Shown here: positions 23,100 through 31,475 of the stretch, in pieces
How the letters are laid out: every line of letters starts with the position of its first letter
How positions within the stretch are numbered: position 1 is the stretch's first letter
Assembly: GCA_034435055.1 (NCBI GenBank)
Contig: DAOTXS010000008.1
Coordinates: 1-64,000, forward strand
DNA: 64,000 nucleotides
Source of the DNA: DAOTXS01 sp034435055
GTDB lineage: Bacteria > Chloroflexota > Anaerolineae > UBA4142
Direction of reading: 5' to 3'
Made by a program: the position numbers and the translations under genes
The notes under the pieces: generated by a model
Told to the model about the DNA's origin: nothing
The model's input: only the letters and a program-made list of their open reading frames with translations
The model's database searches: none

Positions 23100-25580
23100 C
23101 TACTCCAAATACACCAGTGCATCGGTTCGTCCGCGCAATTCGCGGATGCTCTTCATTCCAAGCGCGCGCAAAATCCCGGCAAGTTGCCATTGCCAACTGA
23201 TGTAGAGATTGACAATTTGTTGCCACGCGATTTCCGGATCGATCAACTTGCTTCGTTCAGGGTCGGTCGTCGTGATGCCAAACGGACAGCCCAACCCTTG
23301 CTCGCAACTTCCCAAACGCGTACAACCCATCGCCACAAGTTCTGCCGTGCCGATCACGCAACCGTCCGCGCCGAGCGCGACGGCTTTCGCAACATCGTAC
23401 GCGGTGCGAATGCCGCCCGACGCCACAATCGTCAGTTGATCACGGATTCCCTCCGCTTCCAAAAATCGATGGACTTTGGGGATCGCGTACTCGATCGGCA
23501 TCGCAATATTTTTCTTGGCGATTTCCGGCGCCGCGCCGGTTCCGCCGTACGCACCATCGAGATGAACGATGTGCGCGCCGGCATAATAAGAACCGACGGC
23601 AACCATATCGACATCGGTTGGCGTGCTGACTTTGACGCTGATGAGCGCGCGCGAATTGATTTGCTTGAGCCAGTCGACGTGCTTTTTGTGATCCTCGACC
23701 GAATAGACGCTGTGAAACGGGAACGGACTAAAAAGCGATGTACCTTGAACCGCTTCGCGTTCCAGCGCAACGGTCTCTGTATTTTTGTTGCCGAGCAAAT
23801 GCCCGCCCAAACCCGGCTTGGCGCCTTGCGCGTACTTGATTTCGACGAGCGGTGCACGTTGAATCGTCGCCTCGCGCACGCCGAACAAACCGGTCGCCAC
23901 TTGCGTGATGATGTGATCGGCAAATGGAATGAGCGCGTCAGGATAACCGCCTTCGCCGGTTGAGAAAAATGTGTGGAGGAATTGCGCAGCCAGCGCGCGG
24001 CTCGTCATCACTTGCAAACTGATACTGCCGTACGACATTCCGCCGCCGTACCACGGAATCGGAATTTGCAAAGCCGGACGCTCGTCGCCGCGTCGATTGA
24101 GGACAAGACTCAAATCGAAATTTGCCGGATCCTCGAGCCAATCGTCGATGTGCGATTTCTGCCACGCGTCGCTCAATTCAAACGCAAACGCCAATCGATC
24201 AAATCCGCCGCCCGACCCACCGACGCGAAATTCGTGTTCGCCGCTCGGACGATGATCCCGGCTTTGTTGCCGGCTTGACAACAAAAGCGATGGTGTCCAA
24301 CGCAGATCGCCTTCTGCCGTCTCCGGTTCCGGCAATCGATGATATGATGATAGCGGCGCAGTTGCCGGAAATAATTGGCGAAAAGTTTTCAATTCGGTCT
24401 CGTCGAAAATAGCGCGACCAACATCGCCGCGCAAACGACGCACTTCGCGCATCCCCATCGCGCCGAGCGCTTCCAGCAATTGATCGCGCCACGCCGCCAT
24501 CAAGTTGACTAGACGTTGCGCGCCCCACTCGGCATCGATCTCGCGGTTCTCGACCGCGCAAGTGGTTTTGTCCGCCCACAACGCGCAACCCCATGCGATG
24601 ATCGGCACCAAATCAAGGACGACCGCATCCGCGCCGCACGCGATAATTTTCGGAACGTGTTCCGCCGCCGCAATCCCGCCGCTGATGAGAAAGGATAAAC
24701 TATCGCGCAATCGTTGTTGAACCAGATGCGTGTGAACCGCGTGCAAAGAATTTCGGAGCGGACGCCCGGCGCGGTCACGTCCCTCGTCGTCGGCGTAAAG
24801 ATGAAAGACGCGCACACCTTGTCGAACGAGTTGCTCGATTTCTTTCGGGCTGTCCGCCCCAAGCGCATGTCTCAACGCAACGATTGCGCCACCCCATCGT
24901 TCGCGCGCACTGCGCCAGCGTTGCAACGCGCCCGGCTCATCTTCGATTTCGATGTATGCGGGAAAGTATTTCGCCGCTTTGCATCTTGCAATGACATCGC
25001 TGAAATTTTCCGTCGTGAGACGCAAAGCCAGATTTTTTTGCGGCACAACGTCAAGCATATCGCCAGTCAAGATCGATAACGTCCCCAAATGTTCTGCCGC
25101 GAGTGCAAGCGCTTGCAGCGCGCCGCGCCCCGGCAAGTCAAGCGGTAAAGGTCCGAAAATCATCGGCAGCGGCAAGCTGATCGTTTGCGGCATCATCGTC
25201 AATAAATGTTGCGCGCCATCGAACTCTAACATTTCCGGCGCGCCGCCCAGACTGACCACCGTCGAGATATATTCGCGTCCGTGAATGCCGTCGCGCGTGG
25301 GGCGTACGATTTCCGACATATCGAGCCACATACTTTCAAAGCCCTCGCCGCTGAACGGTCCGCCGTACCCCGCGCCGCTGATCGGGACGCGCCCGGTTTC
25401 CGCTTGGAACCACGTTTGCGAAATGATTTCAGCGGTCCAGTACGGGTTGCCGCGTTGCGACGTGCCGGGAAAAACGCGATGACCGTACTTGACGTACAAA
25501 TCGGTTTCGTCCTTTTGAAATTTCGCTGGATATTCAAACGGCGCAGGCGCAGGTTTAGTATGAATATGGTATCGCGGCAT
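23100..25580 (-). CDS. Glutamate synthase component: central plus FMN/3Fe-4S catalytic domain
   Basis: 826-aa protein with two related halves. Residues about 60-400 resemble the GltB central domain: AVHTHLVQQRLRDSLSFLIS followed by a GADAVVLDL block, ending AMGMREVRRLRG. Residues about 420-826 are the FMN-binding synthase domain: YGGGMSYGSIS, GAKPGLGGHLLGNK, SVKVSTPTDVDMVA, HLDGAYGGTGAAP, and the iron-sulfur cysteines CTRLGSCEQGLGC. It should reductively transfer amide nitrogen to 2-oxoglutarate. The amidotransferase is on the next gene. No NAD(P)H-dependent small subunit (GltD) is nearby, so ferredoxin or a distant partner may supply electrons. The gene lies downstream of glnA, giving a GS-GOGAT cluster. 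Confidence 0.87.
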   Translation of the reverse strand: MPRYHIHTKPAPAPFEYPAKFQKDETDLYVKYGHRVFPGTSQRGNPYWTAEIISQTWFQAETGRVPISGAGYGGPFSGEGFESMWLDMSEIVRPTRDGIHGREYISTVVSLGGAPEMLEFDGAQHLLTMMPQTISLPLPMIFGPLPLDLPGRGALQALALAAEHLGTLSILTGDMLDVVPQKNLALRLTTENFSDVIARCKAAKYFPAYIEIEDEPGALQRWRSARERWGGAIVALRHALGADSPKEIEQLVRQGVRVFHLYADDEGRDRAGRPLRNSLHAVHTHLVQQRLRDSLSFLISGGIAAAEHVPKIIACGADAVVLDLVPIIAWGCALWADKTTCAVENREIDAEWGAQRLVNLMAAWRDQLLEALGAMGMREVRRLRGDVGRAIFDETELKTFRQLFPATAPLSSYHRLPEPETAEGDLRWTPSLLLSSRQQSRDHRPSGEHEFRVGGSGGGFDRLAFAFELSDAWQKSHIDDWLEDPANFDLSLVLNRRGDERPALQIPIPWYGGGMSYGSISLQVMTSRALAAQFLHTFFSTGEGGYPDALIPFADHIITQVATGLFGVREATIQRAPLVEIKYAQGAKPGLGGHLLGNKNTETVALEREAVQGTSLFSPFPFHSVYSVEDHKKHVDWLKQINSRALISVKVSTPTDVDMVAVGSYYAGAHIVHLDGAYGGTGAAPEIAKKNIAMPIEYAIPKVHRFLEAEGIRDQLTIVASGGIRTAYDVAKAVALGADGCVIGTAELVAMGCTRLGSCEQGLGCPFGITTTDPERSKLIDPEIAWQQIVNLYISWQWQLAGILRALGMKSIRELRGRTDALVYLE

Positions 25581-25598
25581 CGATTAGTTCACCCACAT

Positions 25599-25639
25599 AA
25601 AAAAACATCTGACGCTCGCATCATGCAAACAAGCGTCAG
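25599..25639 (-). terminator. Intrinsic terminator between glnA and the glutamate synthase genes
   Basis: On the minus strand CTGACGCT (25639-25632) pairs with AGCGTCAG (25616-25609). It is followed after ATG by seven T (25605-25599). It ends 18 bases before the synthase start codon, so glnA read-through is probably limited and may be adjustable. Confidence 0.75.
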
Positions 25640-25689
25640 GCATTAGCGACTCGTCGTTGAGAAAAATTGTTTTTGCGAACGCGACCAAA

Positions 25690-27027
25690 TCAGACGACTT
25701 CAAAATATCGATTCCATTCCCAGCGCGAAACCTGTAGGCGGTACTCGTCCCATTCACGGCGTTTGGCGCGCACGAACGCCGCGTACGTCCGCTCGCCCAA
25801 CGCGTTCTTCACAACGTCATCCTTTTCCAATTCGCGCAATGCCTCGTCCAATGAGCCGGGCAAAACGCCAATGCCGCGCGCCGCCAAATCTTCCGGCGTA
25901 AACTCGTACGCGCTTTCTTCGATGGGCGACGGCGGTTTGAGCTTGCGCTCGATGCCGTCTAGTCCGGCGGCGAGCATCACCGCGAGAATCAAGTACGGGT
26001 TACTGCTTGGATCGGGACAGCGCAACTCCATCCGCGTCGATTTTTCGCGTCCCTTGGAATAACGCGGAATCCGCATCAACGCCGACCGATTAATCTGTCC
26101 CCAACAAATGTACACCGGCGCTTCAAAGCCGGGAACGAGCCGTTTGTACGAGTTGACGGTCGGCGCAACAATCGCCGCCAGTGCACGCGCGTGTTCCAAT
26201 TGTCCCGCTAGAAAACTGTACGCCAGCGGCGACAAGTGGTACGGGTCGTTGGCGTCGAAAAACAAATTGGTTTCGCCCTTGGCATCAAATATACTTTGAT
26301 GCGTGTGCATTCCCGACCCGTTGATGCCGGCAATCGGTTTGGGCATAAACGTCGCGTACAAATCGTGCGCTTGGGCAATGGCTTTGACGGTGTACTTGAA
26401 AGTCATCAACGCATCCGCGCTCGTCAGCGCATCGGCGTAACGAAAATTGATTTCGTGCTGACCGGTGGCAACCTCGTGATGTCCACGTTCCACTTCGATG
26501 CCCAACGCTTCCAGCGCGAGGATGATGTCTTGCCGAACTTCGGACGCAAGATCGCGCGGCGAGAAATCGAAATAACCGGCAACGTCGTGCAAGACCGGCT
26601 CTGCACCATCTTCTCTGCGAAACAGGAAAAATTCCGGCTCGGAACTTGTGAAAAAACGCAAACCCATTGCCTCGGCACGTTTGAGCACGCGTCGCAAAAC
26701 ACCGCGCGGGTCGCCTTCGAACGGCTCGCCGTCCGGCGTGAACGCATCGCAAATGATCCGCGCCAGTCGATGATCGCCTTCCGTCCACGGCAACACGCGA
26801 TACGTGGAAATGTCCGGCATCATAAACATATCACTTTCGTAGATGCGCGTGAATCCCTGAATCGATGAGCCGTCGAACCAGATACCGTGTTCCAACGCCT
26901 CGTCAAGTTTGTGGAGTGGAATGGTTACGTTTTTGATCGCGCCGACAACATCAGTCAATTGCAGACTGACGAACTGCACCCCGTCTGCTTTCGCACGTTC
27001 GAGCAATTCCTTGTTCGCGCTATTCAT
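25690..27027 (-). CDS. glnA: Glutamine synthetase type I
   Basis: 445-aa ATP-dependent ligase making glutamine from glutamate and ammonia. ATG 27027 follows GGAGGTTGCG. The beta-grasp N-terminal domain contains QLTDVVGAIKNVTIP. Catalytic-domain motifs are WFDGSSIQGF, GINGSGMHTHQSIF and ALMRIPRYSKGREKSTRMEL. The C-terminal region lacks the adenylylation-site tyrosine loop seen in GSI-beta, and the short length fits GSI-alpha, which is regulated by feedback and protein binding rather than adenylylation. It is preceded by a consensus promoter and a hairpin terminator in the leader. Confidence 0.96.
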   Translation of the reverse strand: MNSANKELLERAKADGVQFVSLQLTDVVGAIKNVTIPLHKLDEALEHGIWFDGSSIQGFTRIYESDMFMMPDISTYRVLPWTEGDHRLARIICDAFTPDGEPFEGDPRGVLRRVLKRAEAMGLRFFTSSEPEFFLFRREDGAEPVLHDVAGYFDFSPRDLASEVRQDIILALEALGIEVERGHHEVATGQHEINFRYADALTSADALMTFKYTVKAIAQAHDLYATFMPKPIAGINGSGMHTHQSIFDAKGETNLFFDANDPYHLSPLAYSFLAGQLEHARALAAIVAPTVNSYKRLVPGFEAPVYICWGQINRSALMRIPRYSKGREKSTRMELRCPDPSSNPYLILAVMLAAGLDGIERKLKPPSPIEESAYEFTPEDLAARGIGVLPGSLDEALRELEKDDVVKNALGERTYAAFVRAKRREWDEYRLQVSRWEWNRYFEVV

Positions 27028-27049
27028 CGCAACCTCCAAAAGGAAGAAT

Positions 27050-27096
27050 AAAAAAACCGATAGCCAAAGAAGGGATGAACCCGCTCTGGCTATCGG
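27050..27096 (-). promoter_or_regulatory. Intrinsic terminator in the glnA leader (attenuator candidate)
   Basis: On the minus strand CCGATAGCCA (27096-27087) pairs perfectly with TGGCTATCGG (27066-27057), with an inner GGG/CCC pair, and is followed by seven T (27056-27050). The predicted transcript start of the upstream promoter falls at the first base of the stem. Unless relieved, transcription would stop after about 47 bases, 22 bases before the glnA start codon. It could also serve simply as terminator of the gene ending at 27133. Confidence 0.8.
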
Positions 27097-27102
27097 GATT
27101 AC

Positions 27103-27130
27103 ATTATACTCGCATGGCGGCGCGTGTCAA
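27103..27130 (-). promoter_or_regulatory. Consensus sigma-70 promoter of glnA
   Basis: Minus strand TTGACA (27130-27125) and TATAAT (27108-27103), both perfect, 16 bases apart. The promoter starts 3 bases after the stop codon of the upstream gene. Confidence 0.8.
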
Positions 27131-27132
27131 AC

Positions 27133-27747
27133 CTATCGCCGACGCGCGCTAGCGATCAAACCCATCACGATACCGGCGGCAAGGCCAAACACCAGCGCGC
27201 CGCGCTGATCGAACAACGTCCGAATGTTGCCGGAAAACTCGCGCGCCAGCACGATACCAACAAAACCATTATCGATTTGAACCGAGTTTGCGGCAACTAT
27301 CCCAGCACCGCCCTGCCCCACGCTGATTGATTCCCGCGCGACGATGTACTGCGCGCCGCCGGAATCGACATTGATGTTTGTGCCAAGAATCCCCACTGCA
27401 CCGCCGGCGGACAAATGAATTTCCTCAGCGCGCACAAGGGCAACCGCGCTTTGGGTAATCTCGGCGCGTTCTGCCTCAACTTGCGCGAGCGCGCTTTGTT
27501 TTGCCACGAGCGAATCGGTAGTCACGTTTGCAAACGCGCTCTGACCGGCAACGATATTTTTTGCATCGACCGAATTCGCCGCACTTTGACTCATTTGAAT
27601 TTCCGCTGCCGTCACGGTATTTACCGAATCGCCTTGCAGTGTTGCAGAATCTTTCGCTTGTTCATCCGGCACTTGGGCAACCGTCCGCAAGCGTTTCTTG
27701 GTAATTGTTTTTCGCACACGGGTTGCACGTTTCTTTTCTTCTGGCAT
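27133..27747 (-). CDS. Repeat-rich protein with C-terminal membrane anchor, function unknown
   Basis: 204-aa protein with GGAGATTGAA before the ATG. The N-terminus is very basic (KKRATRVRKTITKKRLR). Residues about 35-175 consist of short irregular repeats in which small and hydrophobic residues alternate (AAEIQMSQSAANSVDAKNI, TDSLVAKQSALAQVEA, GGAVGILGTNINV). This pattern suggests a beta-helix or bactofilin-like fold. A single hydrophobic segment near the end (GALVFGLAAGIVMGLIASA) followed by Arg-Arg-Arg is a tail anchor. I do not recognise a named family. It lies between an M16 peptidase gene and glnA and may be the last gene of the peptidase operon. Confidence 0.8.
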   Translation of the reverse strand: MPEEKKRATRVRKTITKKRLRTVAQVPDEQAKDSATLQGDSVNTVTAAEIQMSQSAANSVDAKNIVAGQSAFANVTTDSLVAKQSALAQVEAERAEITQSAVALVRAEEIHLSAGGAVGILGTNINVDSGGAQYIVARESISVGQGGAGIVAANSVQIDNGFVGIVLAREFSGNIRTLFDQRGALVFGLAAGIVMGLIASARRR

Positions 27748-27758
27748 TTCAATCTCCT

Positions 27759-29036
27759 TTACATTTCCGCCGGTCTCGCAATTGCGAGTGCGTAGTTTTC
27801 CACCTGCGCATATTTTTGCACGACAGCGAGAATTTGCTCGCTCGTGATCGATTGGATGATGCCGGGATATTTTTCCAAATAGTCGAGTCCCAGACCGAAC
27901 AATTCGATGTCGCTCAGGGTTGCCGCAACGCCTTCGTTTGTTTCAAGACGCAACGCCAGCGAGCCGGTCACAAAATCCTTTGCCTCGCTCAATTCATCTT
28001 GGGTAACTGGCGCGGAACGCAAACGTTTGATCTCGGCGATGATTCCGTCAATCGCGCGGTCGATATTCTTCGGATTGACGCCGGCGTGCACTGCCCACGG
28101 TCCCGCGCCAATGTTTGCTTCAACACCGCTGTAAACGTAATATGCCAAACCTTGGCGGTCGCGCACATTGGCGCCCAGCCGCCCGTACAAACCCAGCCGT
28201 CCAAAAATCAAATCGCCGAGCGAGAGCGCGTAGAAATCCGGATGCGTGCGGCGCAAACTGGAATAGCCAATGACGATATCGGCTTGCATCTTGCCGGCAA
28301 GTGCGGTCGTCGTGGTAACGATTTGTTTGAGAGGCGGTGCCTCCGGAATCCCGTACGGTTCCGGCTTGCCTTTGACTTTCCACCCACCAAACTTTTTTTC
28401 GATTTTGGCAATTGCCTGTTGAGCGTCGATGTCACCCACAACGACGAGTGTAGTTACATCGGGACGAAAATAGCGCGCATGAAAATCGGCGAGCGATGCG
28501 AGCGACAATTTCTTGACGGTCGCCACCGAGCCATCGGACAAACGATGGTACGGATGCGTCGCCGGATAACACAGCGCGCGAAAATCACGGTACGCGACGT
28601 GTTGAGTATCTTCGTCTGCTTCTTTTAGATCGGTGAGGATTTCAGCGCGCAACTTTTCGGTTTCGACGCGCGGAAATTTTGGGTGCATCAACACATCCGC
28701 AGTGATGTCGAGCAAACGATCAAAATCTTCCACAAGCGATTTACCGTGAAAGCCAATCGTTTCCATTCCCGCGCCGATGCTAAACGCTATTCCGTTGCGG
28801 TCGAGTTCGTCGTTGAGTTTTTGAAACGTGCGTTTGCGCGTACCGCGTTGCAGCGCGGCAACCGCAAAATGCGCCAGCCCAGCCGTCTTGGCGGTATCGT
28901 ACAATCCGCCGGCGCGCATTCGCCCGCGCAACGTGATCGACGCGTTGTTGTGATTTTCCTTGACTAAAATCGTCAAGCCGTTGGAGAGCGTCGCGCGCGT
29001 GACAGTTTGAGGAGTTATGGGGAGCGTTGTTGGCAT
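27759..29036 (-). CDS. M16-family peptidase homolog lacking the zinc site
   Basis: 425-aa insulinase-family protein, second of a pair. The start is ATG 29036, directly behind the partner's stop with GGGAGAAAG upstream. The longer frame to 29222 runs inside the partner gene. The position of the HxxEH zinc motif reads AGLAHFAVAALQRGT, so Glu and the second His are absent. The C-terminal half keeps the R-x-x-x-G-L-A-Y region (RDRQGLAYYVYSG), which usually completes the partner's active site. It is probably the non-catalytic subunit of a heterodimeric protease with the upstream gene, as in mitochondrial MPP. Confidence 0.9.
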   Translation of the reverse strand: MPTTLPITPQTVTRATLSNGLTILVKENHNNASITLRGRMRAGGLYDTAKTAGLAHFAVAALQRGTRKRTFQKLNDELDRNGIAFSIGAGMETIGFHGKSLVEDFDRLLDITADVLMHPKFPRVETEKLRAEILTDLKEADEDTQHVAYRDFRALCYPATHPYHRLSDGSVATVKKLSLASLADFHARYFRPDVTTLVVVGDIDAQQAIAKIEKKFGGWKVKGKPEPYGIPEAPPLKQIVTTTTALAGKMQADIVIGYSSLRRTHPDFYALSLGDLIFGRLGLYGRLGANVRDRQGLAYYVYSGVEANIGAGPWAVHAGVNPKNIDRAIDGIIAEIKRLRSAPVTQDELSEAKDFVTGSLALRLETNEGVAATLSDIELFGLGLDYLEKYPGIIQSITSEQILAVVQKYAQVENYALAIARPAEM

Positions 29037-29038
29037 GA

Positions 29039-30337
29039 TCACTTTCTCCCTTGCTTGCGCGGCGCGCCATTTGCCGGCACGAACCAACCGACCGTGCGAT
29101 TGGTCTCGGCGAAATATTTTGCGGCGACACGCATCACATCCGATTTTTTCACTTGCGCCAATTGATCGATAAACGTTGCGTACCGTTTGTACGAATCGAC
29201 CATCTCCCACTGCCCCAACCAATAACCGCGATTCATCACACCATCGGTTGCATAAACAAATTGTGATTTCGCCTGCTTGATGACCTTATCCAATTCTTGA
29301 TCGGTTACCGGCTTGGTGGCAATTTTTTCCAACTCGGCGAAGATTGCCTGTTCAACTTTTTCGATGGCTACGCCGGGGCGAACCGTCGCGGTTACGTCGA
29401 TAGTGCCGGGATCAAGCGAGGCGCGAAAACTGCAATCGACATCGGCGGCAAGGCCGGTGGCGACGAGCGCGCGATACAAACGCGCGGAACGCCCCGGACT
29501 CCCGCCGCCGGAAAAACTCATTCCGCCTACGCCATCGAGAACGCCGGCAAGGACAAAGGTCGGAAAGAAATCCGGGTCGCTGGCTTTAGGCGCGTGATAA
29601 ATCGCGTGAAAGTATGCGGCGGGTCCCGGGCGTTTGAGTGTAACCCGGCGTTCGCCTTCTTGCGGCGGCTCGACGCTCGTTACTTTTGGAATGTCTTTGC
29701 CGCGTGGAATTTTGCCAAACGCACCTTGAAGCTTGCCCAATATTTCGGCTGCATCAAAATCGCCGGCGGCAACAATGACCGCGTTGTTGGGCACATAATA
29801 TTTTTTGTAATGCGCGTACAAATCCTCGCGCGTCATCGTTTGCAAATCAACTTTCCATCCAATCGTGTCGTGATGATAAGGATGAACTTTGAACGCCAGC
29901 GCTTGGGTTTCTTCGCCGAGCCAAAAGCGCGGCTCGTTTTCCGCACCTTCGCGTTCCGAAATAATCACCGTGCGTTCACTTGCCACTTCGTTTGGATCGA
30001 ACAACGCATTCGTCATCCGATCCGATTCGATTTTCAAAGCCAGGTCGATGCGGTCGCTCGGCAAGGTTTCAAAATACGCTGTAAAATCCGATGAGGTGAA
30101 CGCATTATCGACGCCACCGTTGCGGTTAACCTGATGCATAATTTCGCCCTTGCCAAACGTTGGCGTACCCTTGAACATCATATGCTCGACCCAGTGCGAA
30201 ACACCGGTGATGCCCGGCACTTCGTTGCGCGAGCCAACGCGATACCAAATCCAAAACGTTGCGACCGGTGCAGTCCGCACCGGCGCCAGCAAAATCATCA
30301 AGCCATTTTCAAGATGGCGTTCTTCGATCTCGACCAT
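29039..30337 (-). CDS. M16-family zinc peptidase, catalytic subunit
   Basis: 432-aa peptidase with the inverted zinc motif HWVEH at residues 48-52 (GVSHWVEHMMFKGT) and the downstream acidic ligand region near SEREGAENEP. It lacks a signal peptide and so is probably cytoplasmic. Its gene is followed 2 bases later by an inactive homolog, and the pair resembles PqqL/MPP-type heterodimers that degrade peptides or process precursors. The substrate cannot be told. Upstream lies a palindromic element and then the malate dehydrogenase gene. Confidence 0.93.
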   Translation of the reverse strand: MVEIEERHLENGLMILLAPVRTAPVATFWIWYRVGSRNEVPGITGVSHWVEHMMFKGTPTFGKGEIMHQVNRNGGVDNAFTSSDFTAYFETLPSDRIDLALKIESDRMTNALFDPNEVASERTVIISEREGAENEPRFWLGEETQALAFKVHPYHHDTIGWKVDLQTMTREDLYAHYKKYYVPNNAVIVAAGDFDAAEILGKLQGAFGKIPRGKDIPKVTSVEPPQEGERRVTLKRPGPAAYFHAIYHAPKASDPDFFPTFVLAGVLDGVGGMSFSGGGSPGRSARLYRALVATGLAADVDCSFRASLDPGTIDVTATVRPGVAIEKVEQAIFAELEKIATKPVTDQELDKVIKQAKSQFVYATDGVMNRGYWLGQWEMVDSYKRYATFIDQLAQVKKSDVMRVAAKYFAETNRTVGWFVPANGAPRKQGRK

Positions 30338-30348
30338 TCAACTCCTCC

Positions 30349-30407
30349 GACCGATGACAGAAGACGGAAGATCGAAATTGTTCATCTTCCGTCATTCGTC
30401 ATCCGTC
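30349..30407. repeat. Palindromic intergenic element (GACGGAAGAT type)
   Basis: GACGGAAGAT (30363-30372) pairs perfectly with ATCTTCCGTC (30384-30393). An outer GACCGATGAC (30349-30358) pairs with GTCATCCGTC (30398-30407). It fills the gap between malate dehydrogenase and the M16 gene. Confidence 0.75.
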
Positions 30408-31394
30408 CTAGATTCCCATCACCTTGTTCAACGCGCGCACTGCTTCGCCCGATTTCTGCAGTAGCGCAAGTTCGTCGGCGTTAAGATTTAGTTTGACGAT
30501 TTCTTCAATCCCGCGCGCGCCGAGTTTCACCGGCACGCCGGCGTAAACTCCGCTGATGCCATACTCGCCTTCCAGATACGCGATGCACGGCAAAATCTTT
30601 TTCTTGTCGAACAAAATCGCATCGACCATATCCGCGACCGCCGCACTCGGCGCGTAGTACGCGGAACCGGTTTTGAATAGATTGACGACTTCGGCGCCGC
30701 CGTCACGCGTACGTTTCACCAGCGCATCGATTTTTTCTTTCGCCAAGAGTTCGGTCAGCGGAACGCCGGCGACCGTTGTGTAGCGCGGGAGCGGAACCAT
30801 TTGATCGCCGTGCGCACCCAGCACGTACGCATCGACGTTTTGCACCGACACGCCAAGTTCAAGCGCGACGAAGGTGCGGAACCGCGCGCTGTCCAGCACG
30901 CCCGCTTGACCAATCACGCGATGCTTTGGAAATTGGGTAACGTGCCACATCAATTGGGTCATCGCATCGACCGGGTTGGTAACAACAATGACAATTGCGT
31001 TCGGCGCGTACTTGGCAACACTCTCCGCCCAGCCACCGACGATTTTCTGATTCGTGAGAATCAAATCATCGCGGCTCATTCCCGGCTTGCGCGCGATGCC
31101 GGCGGTCATCACGACGATATCGGAATCGGCAATTTTCTCCGCGCCGACGCCGGCTTGTTCCGTAAGTTTGCCGGCGGCATAATCGTAACTCATCGTTTTG
31201 CCGACCGTAAAGCCGCTGATGTTCGCATCGTACCCCAGAATGGGTCCCGCTTCCATCAGGTCGAGCGCGACACCTTCCGCCACAAATTCAACAACGTCCA
31301 TCAAAACAATATCGGCGTAATTCCGTTCTGCCAAACGTTGCGCTGTCGTCGAGCCAACTTTGCCCGCGCCGATCACGGTGATTTTCTTTTGCAT
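30408..31394 (-). CDS. mdh: Malate dehydrogenase (LDH-like type)
   Basis: 328-aa NAD-dependent enzyme interconverting malate and oxaloacetate. ATG 31394 follows GAGGGGC. The dinucleotide motif is GAGKVGST, and Asp of DVVEF selects NAD. Substrate loop and catalytic residues are in AGIARKPGMSRDDL, TNPVDAMTQL and GAHGDQMVPLPRY. Between the GYDANISG strand and SDIVVMTAG there are about 29 residues where relatives have about 9. The extra piece (VGKTMSYDYAAGKLTEQAGV) may be a surface loop. With citrate synthase upstream it forms a small TCA-related group. Confidence 0.95.
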   Translation of the reverse strand: MQKKITVIGAGKVGSTTAQRLAERNYADIVLMDVVEFVAEGVALDLMEAGPILGYDANISGFTVGKTMSYDYAAGKLTEQAGVGAEKIADSDIVVMTAGIARKPGMSRDDLILTNQKIVGGWAESVAKYAPNAIVIVVTNPVDAMTQLMWHVTQFPKHRVIGQAGVLDSARFRTFVALELGVSVQNVDAYVLGAHGDQMVPLPRYTTVAGVPLTELLAKEKIDALVKRTRDGGAEVVNLFKTGSAYYAPSAAVADMVDAILFDKKKILPCIAYLEGEYGISGVYAGVPVKLGARGIEEIVKLNLNADELALLQKSGEAVRALNKVMGI

Positions 31395-31426
31395 GTAAGC
31401 CCCTCGATGAATTGATAGCACAAGAC

Positions 31427-31452
31427 GGGTCAGAAGTGTGTACTTCTGACCC
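31427..31452. repeat. Perfect 11-bp inverted repeat upstream of mdh
   Basis: GGGTCAGAAGT (31427-31437) and ACTTCTGACCC (31442-31452) around a GTGT loop. There is no T-tract after it on the minus strand (CGTCTTGTG follows), so it is a weak terminator candidate. It may be a leader hairpin of mdh. Confidence 0.6.
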
Positions 31453-31460
31453 AGATCTAA

Positions 31461-31474
31461 TCACGATATCGTGA
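31461..31474. repeat. Perfect 14-bp palindrome TCACGATATCGTGA
   Basis: This palindrome lies one base beyond the cupin stop codon and 67 bases before the mdh start. Its uninterrupted symmetry suits a dimeric DNA-binding protein. No regulator is adjacent. Confidence 0.5.
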
Positions 31475-31475
31475 T

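Noticed and set aside
23100..25580. Internal tandem duplication as a new fused double synthase.
   Set aside because: The N-terminal half matches the GltB central domain (AVHTHL then GADAV blocks), which normally shows this distant likeness to the FMN half, so a recent duplication is not needed.
27057..27096. glnA leader as a glutamine riboswitch or T-box.
   Set aside because: The conserved GGACGGAAGTAGG-type block of glutamine riboswitches is missing on the minus strand. A T-box-like GGGATGAACCC reads on the plus strand, which has no gene to control.
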